Of a stretch of 64,000 bases of DNA, positions 16,238 through 22,553 are shown piece after piece. A model generated the notes under the pieces. It ran no database searches and was not told the DNA's origin. It was given only the letters and a program-made list of their open reading frames with translations. Where the stretch lies: NCBI GenBank assembly GCA_041738935.1, contig JBGSOV010000002.1, positions 1 to 64,000 of the forward strand, in the 5' to 3' direction. The stretch is from JBGSOV01 sp041738935 (GTDB lineage Bacteria > Patescibacteriota > Gracilibacteria > CAIRYL01 > GCA-016699755). The first letter of the stretch is position 1. Each line of letters starts with the position of its first letter. A program made the translations under genes and the position numbers.

Positions 16238-16960
16238 TCATGTTCGTACTCCGCAAAAGCGCACATTCTGCTGAGCTTGCTGCTGTCTTTTTAAAAGCTG
16301 GTCATCGGAAAATCCGCCATATTTTTCCCAATCAGGATCGATGCAGCCTTCCCCACCACGAAAATTTTGCAAATAGAGTTTTTCACTATTGCGGACAAAT
16401 TCGAGAATTGCCGCAAATTCTTCTTCGTCATGATGCCCGTTGATAAGCGTCGTGCGAAATTCGTAATCAATTCCGCTTTTGGCAATCAAATCACGCGACT
16501 TTTCGAGATTGGCAACAAGTGTTTTTTCTTCCTGATGAGAAATCCCGACAAAATTGGCATACGAATCTGGCGCAGCCTTAACATCCATCGCGACATAATC
16601 AACAAGATTTTCCGCAAGAATTTTTTCTAAAATTTTGGGATGACTGCCGTTGGTATCAAGTTTGACCTTAAAACCCATTTCTTTGATTTTACGTAAAAAG
16701 TCACGCAAACCAGCATGAATCGTCGGCTCGCCGCCGGTTACGCAAACGCCTTCGAGCAAACCTTTGCGTTGTTCGAGAAAGGCAAAAAAGTCTGCTTCAT
16801 TGATAAAATGTTCTGCTTGCTCTTTGATGCATTCTGGCAACACGAGTTCGGGATTGTGACAATAATGACAACGAAAATTGCACCCTGGCAAAAAGACCGT
16901 ACACGCCGTGTGCTGCGGATAATCGAGCAGCGTCAGTTTTTGCAGTCCAGCAATCTGCAT
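16238..16960 (-). CDS. nrdG: Anaerobic ribonucleotide reductase activating protein (radical SAM)
   Basis: 240 residues. Radical-SAM activase that makes the glycyl radical on NrdD using S-adenosylmethionine and a [4Fe-4S] cluster. The cluster motif is C27xxxC31xxC34 (PGCNFRCHYCHNPEL), followed by GVCVTGGEPT for SAM binding and KLDTNGSHPKILEKI. The length and N-terminus (IAGLQKLTLLDYPQHTACTVF) match the NrdG-type activase often named pyruvate-formate-lyase-activating-like protein. It is three bases downstream of the thioredoxin-like gene and in the same run as nrdD, which supports the assignment. Confidence 0.92.
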   Translation of the reverse strand: MQIAGLQKLTLLDYPQHTACTVFLPGCNFRCHYCHNPELVLPECIKEQAEHFINEADFFAFLEQRKGLLEGVCVTGGEPTIHAGLRDFLRKIKEMGFKVKLDTNGSHPKILEKILAENLVDYVAMDVKAAPDSYANFVGISHQEEKTLVANLEKSRDLIAKSGIDYEFRTTLINGHHDEEEFAAILEFVRNSEKLYLQNFRGGEGCIDPDWEKYGGFSDDQLLKRQQQAQQNVRFCGVRT

Positions 16961-16963
16961 TAC

Positions 16964-17206
16964 TTAGTGAGAATTTAAAAAGATTGCAACATCAGCTTGT
17001 TCGGAAGTACGCAAAAGCTCTTTGCCCTCGTCATCTTCGATGATAAGTGTCGGCGCAACGGTGACGTCGTATTTTCCCGCCAAATCACGAAAACGACTAT
17101 CGCGCTCATCAAGAGTATCGATATCAAAATGAATATTTTCTTGTAAAAATGCCTTAAAGCTAGGGCATTTTGCGCACGTCGTCGTTGTAAAGAGAGTTCC
17201 TTTCAT
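16964..17206 (-). CDS. Thioredoxin/glutaredoxin-like protein (NrdH-like)
   Basis: 80 residues from MKGTLFTTTTCAKCPSFKAF, with the redox pair C11/C14 (CAKC) after a first beta strand and the cis-proline region VTVAPTLIIEDDEGKELLRTSEQADVAIF. A minimal thioredoxin fold of NrdH/glutaredoxin size. Being translated with nrdG (three-base gap) and near nrdD, it is a good candidate for the electron donor of the class III or class I reductase. Some class III enzymes do use thioredoxin or glutaredoxin-like donors instead of formate. The choice of start (MKG rather than MLSMKG) is by family likeness. Confidence 0.8.
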   Translation of the reverse strand: MKGTLFTTTTCAKCPSFKAFLQENIHFDIDTLDERDSRFRDLAGKYDVTVAPTLIIEDDEGKELLRTSEQADVAIFLNSH

Positions 17207-17296
17207 AGAAAGCAAAAGAAATGGGGAATGTGTAAAGAGAGTGCGCGCTTTCTCTTACTTAATCAACGCAAGTGAGAGAAGTGGAAATATTCTTCT

Positions 17297-17350
17297 TCCC
17301 CCTGATAAGGGGAAATAAAACCAATCACCCCCTCTGTCAGGGGGAGAGTA
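17297..17350. repeat. C-rich palindromic repeats, copies 5 and 6
   Basis: Two adjacent palindromes: TTCCCC-CTGATAA-GGGGAA (17,297-17,313) and ACCCCC-TCTGTCA-GGGGGAG (17,327-17,346), followed by AGTAATC as in copy 4. They fill the gap between the small glycyl-radical ORF and the thioredoxin-like gene. Confidence 0.75.
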
Positions 17351-17357
17351 ATCTTAA

Positions 17358-17540
17358 TTAATTGCATTCCTTAAAATGCGTGCGTGAATAATGCTCGGCT
17401 TTTTTGCCGACATTAAAATTCTGTACCGGACGATGATAGCCCATTACGCGCGTCCAGACTTCGCAGCGCGTACGCTGATCGGCAAGATTCGCTTGAGTGT
17501 TGGTGTCCTGACGGGCAGGAGAAATGGTAGATTGGGACAT
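17358..17540 (-). CDS. Detached glycyl-radical C-terminal segment of class III ribonucleotide reductase
   Basis: 60 residues. The second half reads RTRCEVWTRVMGYHRPVQNFNVGKKAEHYSRTHFK, which matches the C-terminal tail of class III reductases (RCEVYSRVVGY.RPV..WN.GK..EF..RK.F). G34 in R31-V-M-G-Y is the expected radical-bearing glycine. The first 20 residues are a polar linker (MSQSTISPARQDTNTQANLA). The main nrdD ORF stops after its zinc-finger region without this tail, and an unrelated gene lies between. It has its own ATG and stop, so it is translated separately or is a relic of a split gene. It is comparable in concept to YfiD, the spare glycyl-radical domain of pyruvate formate-lyase. 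Confidence 0.78.
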   Translation of the reverse strand: MSQSTISPARQDTNTQANLADQRTRCEVWTRVMGYHRPVQNFNVGKKAEHYSRTHFKECN

Positions 17541-17561
17541 GGAATAACTAAAAATGAAAAA

Positions 17562-18182
17562 TTAAATTGTGGTCAAGTTCAGGTCAATTAAAAAATCACG
17601 AAATACTATAAACTTTTCTCTTGTTTTCGATAAAAACTCCATACGCCTATCCTGCTGCTCATTATCTTCAGATCCACCAATTTTTATAGTTTCCCAAATT
17701 GCCGAGAGCTCGATTAAAAACCGCTGAAGCTCTCGGAGCTCATCTTTTTTTGATGGAAGAAATAATTCTAGCTCAAAAAGCACATAGGAGAACTCATGGA
17801 TTGCAAATATAGTGATATTAATCATTTCTTCAAATTCTTTTTGGTTCTCATGCATTGCATTGTCAAGTTTTGCTTTCCATTCATTGTAATTATCATGAAA
17901 ATCATCATTTGGTCCAGTGAGCTTATTTGTAGGAAGTACTGGTGGTCCATATTTTCCTGGTCTTGGCGCCCCAAAAATCTTTGAACAATAGGTGCAATAG
18001 TCTGAAAACAGTTTAGTTCTCTTTTCAAACAGGAGTCGTTTTCGCTCATTTTTTGCACTCAGATTCGTAAGCCAGTAATTTCCAACTACTCCCAAGATTG
18101 CAGTCAACAATCCAGACGTTGCGCCCGCAAGGACAAGCCAAACATCATGCGGTAAGCCGAAATAAACCTGTGCGTTTTCCAT
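17562..18182 (-). CDS. Membrane-anchored protein of unknown function, inserted between nrdD parts
   Basis: 206 residues. A single N-terminal transmembrane segment (about 14-38, VWLVLAGATSGLLTAILGVVGNYWL) is followed by a charged helix (SAKNERKRLLFEKRTKLFSDY) and a long helical soluble part rich in Glu/Lys/Phe. AT-rich codon use sets it apart from nrdD. It starts 14 bases after the nrdD stop and ends 21 bases before the glycyl-radical ORF, which suggests an accessory gene that landed within nrdD. Proteins of this layout (one helix plus a coiled soluble domain) are common orphan genes; no function is assigned. Confidence 0.7.
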   Translation of the reverse strand: MENAQVYFGLPHDVWLVLAGATSGLLTAILGVVGNYWLTNLSAKNERKRLLFEKRTKLFSDYCTYCSKIFGAPRPGKYGPPVLPTNKLTGPNDDFHDNYNEWKAKLDNAMHENQKEFEEMINITIFAIHEFSYVLFELELFLPSKKDELRELQRFLIELSAIWETIKIGGSEDNEQQDRRMEFLSKTREKFIVFRDFLIDLNLTTI

Positions 18183-18196
18183 GTCAAAAAAAGAAA

Positions 18197-20320
18197 TTAC
18201 TTTGCGCTTTGCGCCGCAGCTTTCGAAACATACTGCTGACGTTTTTCGGCATCAATGTCGCTCCCTGTATATCCGATTTCGGCATCGCATTTGGGGCAAA
18301 AATCGTGTTCACCGCTCAGATAGCCGTGTTTCGGACAGATCGAAAATGTCGGGGTAATGGTGATATACGGCAGACGGAAGTTTGTGAGTGCGGTGCGGAC
18401 GAGCTTTTTGCAAGCGGTTGCATCCGAAATTCGTTCGCCCATGTAGAGATGCAAAACCGTTCCGCCAGTGTAGAGCGTTTGGAGCGGATCTTGCAGCTTG
18501 AGCGCTTCAAAAGCATCATCGGTATATTCGACCGGTAATTGTGAACTGTTGGTATAATACGGCGCTTCTTTTGTGCCCGCTTGGATGATTTCTGGGTAGC
18601 GTTTTTGATCTTCTTTAGCGAAGCGATAGGTCGTGCCTTCCGCTGGTGTTGCTTCGAGATTGTAGAGATTACCGGTTTCGTTTTGATATTCGGTCAGTTT
18701 TTGACGCATAAAAACAAGAATATCTCGAGCCAGTTCGAGTCCCTCTTGGTCGGCGATATCGTGTTTGCCATCGGTAAAATTGAGAATCGCTTCGTTGAGT
18801 CCGTTAACACCAATCGTCGAAAAGTGATTATTGAGCGAACCGAGATAACGCTTGGTAAAAGGGAAGAGTCCGCGATCCATCCACTTTTGGATTTCGACGC
18901 GTTTGATCTCGAGCGAGGTCTTGGCAAGTTCCATCAAATGTCCGATGCGGTCGAGTAAGGCTTGTTTGTCGCCTTTGCAAGTATAACCGATACGTGCTGC
19001 ACTGATGGTTACGACACCGATTGAACCAGTCATTTCGGCGGAACCAAACAGTCCATTTCCACGTTTTAAAAGTTCGTTCAAGTCGAGTTGCAAACGGCAG
19101 CACATCGAACGCACATGGTTTGGTTTCATGTCGCTGTTGAGGAAATTTTGGAAATACGGCATGCCGTATTTCGCGGTCATTTCAAACAAAAGTTCGGTAT
19201 TTGGGTCATCCCAATTAAACTCGGGCGTAATATTGTAGGTCGGAATCGGAAAAGTAAAAACGCGTCCGCAGGCGTCGCCTGCGGTCATTACTTCGATATA
19301 GGCGCGGTTGATAATCCCCATTTCTTTTTCGAGTTCGCCAAAAGTAAAAGGAAAAAATTCATTGCCCAATTTGAGCCGTTTGTCTTGTAGATCTCCCGGA
19401 ACCGTCCAGTCGAGTGTGATATTGGTAAATGGAGTTTGCGTGCCCCAACGACTCGGGACGTTGAGATTGAAGACAAAGCTCTGGATATTCTGGTGGACAT
19501 ATTTGTAGGTCTTGTCATCGATAAACGCCAAGCGTGCTTCTTCACTCGGAAAAGTAACCTGCGCCTCGGCAAGTTCTGCTTCGATTTCCATGGAGTATTT
19601 TTTAACAAATGGCGCCATGTACGTGTCAAAGCTTGAAAAAGCTTGCGCCCCTGCCCATTCGTTTTGCAGGGTTCCTAAAAAATTAACCATCTGCGAAACG
19701 GCACTTGAAAGATTTTTTGGTGGTGCAGATTCGGTTTTGCCAGGCACGCCATTAAAACCTTCTTCGAGCAGCGTTCGTAGCGACCAACCGGCACAATAGC
19801 CAGAAAACATATCGAGGTCATGAATATGATAATCGGCATTGCGGTGAGCATCACCGACATTGCGCGGATAAATATGACTGAGCCAATAGTTGGCGGTGAC
19901 TTTGCCGGCAGTGTTGAGGATCATGCCGCCGAGCGAATATCCCTGATTGCTGTTTGCGTTGACGCGCCAGTCGAGCTGTCGCAGATATTCGTCCATTGTT
20001 TTTTCGACCTCGACCACCACTTTTTTATCTTCACGAATTTCGCTGCGGCGCTCACGATACAAAATATACGCCTTCGCGGTTTGAGCATGTCCTTCTTCGA
20101 TCAAGACTTTTTCAACCGCATCTTGCACTTCTTCTACCGACGGAATTGCATCTTTAAATTTTATCTCGAGTACGACCACCACTTTTTGCATTAGCTTTTC
20201 AGCGAGCTCTTCATTGTGTCCGCCAACTGATTTGGCAGCAGCGAATATTGCCTTTTCAACTTTCTCTGGCGAAAAATCAACAATCGCACCATTACGTTTT
20301 TGGATTTTGTGAATTGCCAT
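18197..20320 (-). CDS. nrdD: Anaerobic (class III) ribonucleoside-triphosphate reductase, main body without glycyl tail
   Basis: 707 residues. Reduces ribonucleoside triphosphates under anaerobic conditions. N-terminal ATP-cone (MAIHKIQKRNGAIVDFSPEKVEKAIF, QDAVEKVLIEEGHAQTAKAYILYRERR), then NADYHIHDLDMFSGYCAGWSLRTLL, NLNVPSRWGTQTPFTNITLDW, FTFPIPTYNITPEFNW and CCRLQLDLNELLKRGNGLFGSAEMTGSIGVVTI, all typical of NrdD. The zinc-finger region CPKHG...CPKC is present near the end. The chain then stops (KRQQYVSKAAAQSAK) before the essential RV.GY glycyl-radical motif, which is found in the small ORF at 17,358-17,540. On its own this polypeptide could not carry the radical. Confidence 0.93.
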   Translation of the reverse strand: MAIHKIQKRNGAIVDFSPEKVEKAIFAAAKSVGGHNEELAEKLMQKVVVVLEIKFKDAIPSVEEVQDAVEKVLIEEGHAQTAKAYILYRERRSEIREDKKVVVEVEKTMDEYLRQLDWRVNANSNQGYSLGGMILNTAGKVTANYWLSHIYPRNVGDAHRNADYHIHDLDMFSGYCAGWSLRTLLEEGFNGVPGKTESAPPKNLSSAVSQMVNFLGTLQNEWAGAQAFSSFDTYMAPFVKKYSMEIEAELAEAQVTFPSEEARLAFIDDKTYKYVHQNIQSFVFNLNVPSRWGTQTPFTNITLDWTVPGDLQDKRLKLGNEFFPFTFGELEKEMGIINRAYIEVMTAGDACGRVFTFPIPTYNITPEFNWDDPNTELLFEMTAKYGMPYFQNFLNSDMKPNHVRSMCCRLQLDLNELLKRGNGLFGSAEMTGSIGVVTISAARIGYTCKGDKQALLDRIGHLMELAKTSLEIKRVEIQKWMDRGLFPFTKRYLGSLNNHFSTIGVNGLNEAILNFTDGKHDIADQEGLELARDILVFMRQKLTEYQNETGNLYNLEATPAEGTTYRFAKEDQKRYPEIIQAGTKEAPYYTNSSQLPVEYTDDAFEALKLQDPLQTLYTGGTVLHLYMGERISDATACKKLVRTALTNFRLPYITITPTFSICPKHGYLSGEHDFCPKCDAEIGYTGSDIDAEKRQQYVSKAAAQSAK

Positions 20321-20369
20321 GAGAACTGGAGAAAAAAAGAAAAAGTCTGGGACGCCGAAAAATCAAAGT

Positions 20370-20418
20370 ACACAATATATTGTGGTAGAATCGAGCGCAT
20401 GTATCAATATATTGTGTT
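20370..20418 (-). promoter_or_regulatory. Tandem NrdR-like boxes upstream of nrdD
   Basis: ACACAATATATTGTGG (20,370-20,385) and ATCAATATATTGTGTT (20,403-20,418), starts 33 bases apart, as upstream of nrdA. The first is almost the consensus NrdR box. The distal box overlaps the predicted -10. Confidence 0.85.
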
Positions 20419-20434
20419 TGATGAGCGATTGCAA
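20406..20434 (-). promoter_or_regulatory. Predicted nrdD promoter
   Basis: Minus strand: -35 TTGCAA (20,429-20,434), 17-bp spacer, -10 TATATT (20,406-20,411), with the distal NrdR-like box over the -10. Aligned without gaps to the nrdA promoter, the -35 surroundings and a TGGCTTA block coincide, but the GGTATACC palindrome is missing here. Confidence 0.6.
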
Positions 20435-20481
20435 TCTTAATTTCTCGATGATGATTGGCTTAGGTGTGGGCGATACTCCTT

Positions 20482-20522
20482 CACCATAAAAAAATGCCTT
20501 GTGGAAATGGCAAATATGTTTT
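20482..20522. promoter_or_regulatory. 41-base element shared with the nrdA upstream region
   Basis: CACCATAAAAAAA...CCTTGTGGAA...TGTTTT; 34 of 41 bases match 16,183-16,223, and the distance to the distal NrdR-like box (64 bases) is the same. The remaining 20,523-20,806 holds no convincing gene, only the two hairpins listed next. Confidence 0.55.
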
Positions 20523-20638
20523 GTTTTAGCGAAGCGTGAGGGTTACCGAAGATATTTTTGGTAGAGACGAGACAGGGAACAGATATCAACAAACAAAAAA
20601 ATAGGGTGCAAATATTCCGCGCCCCACAATCCTTTGCC

Positions 20639-20675
20639 GGAATGGGCGTTCCCGAATAGTCGGGACACCCGTTCC
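20639..20675. repeat. Imperfect 37-base palindrome with TCCCGA/TCGGGA core
   Basis: GGAATGGGCGTTCCCGA-ATAG-TCGGGACACCCGTTCC: near-perfect inverted repeat. Its core resembles the hairpin at 185-206. It lies in the long gap upstream of nrdD and downstream of the gene at 20,807. Confidence 0.65.
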
Positions 20676-20760
20676 ATATTGTTTGGAAATACGGAAGAAT
20701 CGATACTACCAACCTGTTAAATGGTTGTTATTTATAGTATTTGCAAACCAAACGTTGCGA

Positions 20761-20786
20761 AGCGGGTGGTCTCCGACACACCCGCT
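20761..20786. repeat. 8-bp inverted repeat AGCGGGTG/CACCCGCT
   Basis: Perfect 8-bp stem with a 10-base loop, 21 bases beyond the stop of the minus-strand gene at 20,807-21,160. No T-run follows, so it may be a REP-like repeat or a Rho-assisted 3' end. Confidence 0.5.
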
Positions 20787-20806
20787 CCGGCGATAAGAAT
20801 CCAGAC

Positions 20807-21160
20807 CTAATCATCCTTGTCCCACTTGGCAAAATTTTTAAGAGCACTTCCAGCAATTAATCTTGCCTTTTCTTCTACAGACATAGAACCCTTTTCGTCA
20901 GCTTCATCAATTACTGCATTTGCCGTTCTATTCGCCTTATCTCGGGTATTATCAATTATAAGAGCACCATTTAGCCATAGCCTAGCAAACGGATGTCCAA
21001 TTATTCCCTCCGTTTTTAAAGTATCTCCGACTTGTGGTTGAGAGTTAAAATAACCCTTACTGAGGAAAGTAGTCCATAACGGTCCAACGACACACCATTG
21101 GTCACCTGAGTCAGTGACTTTTTTAATTTCAAATTCTCGGTAATTTTTTGCTTCAGACAT
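20807..21160 (-). CDS. Small soluble protein of unknown function
   Basis: 117 residues beginning MSEAKNYREFEIKKVTDSGDQW. The N-terminal half alternates beta-like stretches (WCVVGPLWTTF, VGDTLKTEGIIGHPFARLWLNGALII), and the C-terminal half is helical and charged (KANRTANAVIDEADEKGSMSVEEKARLIAGSALKNFAKW). No signal peptide, membrane segment or known motif. It follows sodA in the same direction, 74 bases downstream, so it may be read through from sodA. Confidence 0.6.
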   Translation of the reverse strand: MSEAKNYREFEIKKVTDSGDQWCVVGPLWTTFLSKGYFNSQPQVGDTLKTEGIIGHPFARLWLNGALIIDNTRDKANRTANAVIDEADEKGSMSVEEKARLIAGSALKNFAKWDKDD

Positions 21161-21233
21161 TATTTAGGGAGTCAAATATCATGAATACTTTAAATTATAT
21201 AACATATTTTGTCAATGACTTTTGGGTACTTTT

Positions 21234-21854
21234 TTAATACCTATTGTGCATCTGCTCCACTCGTCCCCAATGGATACTATCGACAAAGTTGTTGATGTAA
21301 GTCGGGCGTCCCGGACCATCTTTGTGATAATAGGCATGCTCGAACATGTCGCAGGCGACAAGTGGGATTCCGCCCCAGATCGCGCCGTTCTGATGTTCAT
21401 CGACAAGGATGTTCAGCAACCTTTCGGAATAGAGCTGATCAAATGTCAAAACGCCCCAGCCGCTCAATTTGGCGGACATTGCTGTTGCGACAAAATCTGC
21501 TTTCCAGTTTTCAAATGAGCCGAAATGTTTTTCAATCGCCGCTTTGACAGTCGGTGCGGCGCTGATATCGCCATCACCACCAAGATTTTGCCAATAGACA
21601 TCATGCAGAACAGTGCCGGCATGATTAAACGGCTGACGGCGCTTGAGCTCGGCATAAGCGGCATAGTTGCCGTTGACGCCTTCTTTACTCGCTGTTTCGA
21701 GCCCTTTTTCAATTGCATTGAGCGCAGTAACATAGCCCTGATGATGTTTGTTGTAGTGCCAGTCTGCGGTTTGCGGACTCACAACATCAGCGAGCAATTC
21801 GGCGGCTTCGTCATCAGAATACGGACGCGGATTAAAGTTCCAAGTGTAGGTCAT
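21234..21854 (-). CDS. sodA: Superoxide dismutase (Fe/Mn family)
   Basis: 206 residues from MTYTWNFNPRPYSDDEAAEL; longer in-frame starts exist, but SODs begin here. Converts superoxide to oxygen and hydrogen peroxide. Metal ligands are in place: H33 (WHYNKHHQGY), H84 (TVLHDVYW), D169 and H173 (ACDMFEHAYY). Iron or manganese preference cannot be decided; Q-rich second-shell residues are not obvious. The GGTATACC palindrome touches the start codon, suggesting direct transcriptional control. An SOD indicates that the organism meets oxygen despite having class III RNR. Confidence 0.93.
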   Translation of the reverse strand: MTYTWNFNPRPYSDDEAAELLADVVSPQTADWHYNKHHQGYVTALNAIEKGLETASKEGVNGNYAAYAELKRRQPFNHAGTVLHDVYWQNLGGDGDISAAPTVKAAIEKHFGSFENWKADFVATAMSAKLSGWGVLTFDQLYSERLLNILVDEHQNGAIWGGIPLVACDMFEHAYYHKDGPGRPTYINNFVDSIHWGRVEQMHNRY

Positions 21855-21868
21855 TTTGGTATACCAAA
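21855..21868. promoter_or_regulatory. GGTATACC palindrome abutting the sodA start codon
   Basis: TTTGGTATACCAAA, 14-bp perfect palindrome ending one base before the sodA ATG on the minus strand. A bound protein here would block initiation, unlike the upstream position at nrdA and the MATE gene. It also resembles an extended -10 (TGGTATACC), so a promoter role cannot be excluded. Confidence 0.65.
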
Positions 21869-21986
21869 TAGAAAACATAACCAACCTACGAAACTCTAGC
21901 AAGAATTGCAAATCAAATTTTTATCATTCTTTTCTCAAATATATGATTTTTCGCTGCACTCTCACTTTTTCTGCCAAAGAAAGCAC

Positions 21987-22015
21987 TTGAAAAAAAGCCA
22001 AAAATTTGCGATAAT
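21987..22015 (+). promoter_or_regulatory. Predicted promoter of the 22,038-29,870 operon
   Basis: -35 TTGAAA (21,987-21,992), 17-bp spacer, -10 GATAAT (22,010-22,015), about 22 bases before the first ATG. Close to the sigma-70 consensus. Confidence 0.65.
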
Positions 22016-22037
22016 CAACAGAACATAACAACACAAA

Positions 22038-22553
22038 ATGCCTCAAAAAGAATCTTCGCCAAAAAATAAAAAGGCGATAAATTATGGTTCGACTATTATC
22101 ACTTGGCAAGCGCCAGAATTTCGCGATTTGGATCGCGGACCTAACTGGTTTATGTTTGCTGGTGTTCTTACCGTAATGCTCATCGCATGGTCGATTTGGC
22201 AGGGCGGATATCCTTTTGCGATTGTCGTGATTTTGATTGCGGGAATTTATTTTTTGACCCACAAAGAAAAACCAAAGGATATTAAAATCGCGCTTACCAC
22301 CAACGGTATTTTGGCAGATAGTCGCTTTTATCCGTATCCAGAAATTGATAATTTTTGGATTTTGTTCAATCCCGAGACTGACGTCAAAACGCTAAATATC
22401 TACACAAAATCCGGCATGATTCGCGAAATAACTTTTCAATTAGACGAACAAGATCCCGCAGAAATCCGCAGTTTTTTGGGTGCGCATGTCTACGAATTAC
22501 CCGATCGCACCGAAAGCTTTATCGAAAAAATCATCCGTGTCTGCAAGCTGTAA
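22038..22553 (+). CDS. Two-helix membrane protein, first gene of TrbL-like operon
   Basis: 171 residues. Polar N-terminus (MPQKESSPKNKKAINYGST), then ITWQAPEFRDLDRGPNWF, two adjacent hydrophobic helices (about 41-73, MFAGVLTVMLIAWSIW and FAIVVILIAGIYFL), and a cytosolic PH-like beta domain (IALTTNGILADSRFYPYPEIDNFWILF, LNIYTKSGMIREITFQL, DPAEIRSFLGAHV). The layout 'W.APE....P.W...' plus two helices plus a small beta domain is common among hypothetical proteins of CPR bacteria. The stop overlaps the next start (TAATG), so translation is coupled. Confidence 0.75.
   Translation: MPQKESSPKNKKAINYGSTIITWQAPEFRDLDRGPNWFMFAGVLTVMLIAWSIWQGGYPFAIVVILIAGIYFLTHKEKPKDIKIALTTNGILADSRFYPYPEIDNFWILFNPETDVKTLNIYTKSGMIREITFQLDEQDPAEIRSFLGAHVYELPDRTESFIEKIIRVCKL

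Noticed and set aside
20437..20712. 91-residue minus-strand frame in the gap upstream of nrdD
   Set aside because: It runs through the predicted nrdD upstream element and the 20,639-20,675 palindrome, has no start signal and no protein-like pattern; regulatory DNA explains it better.
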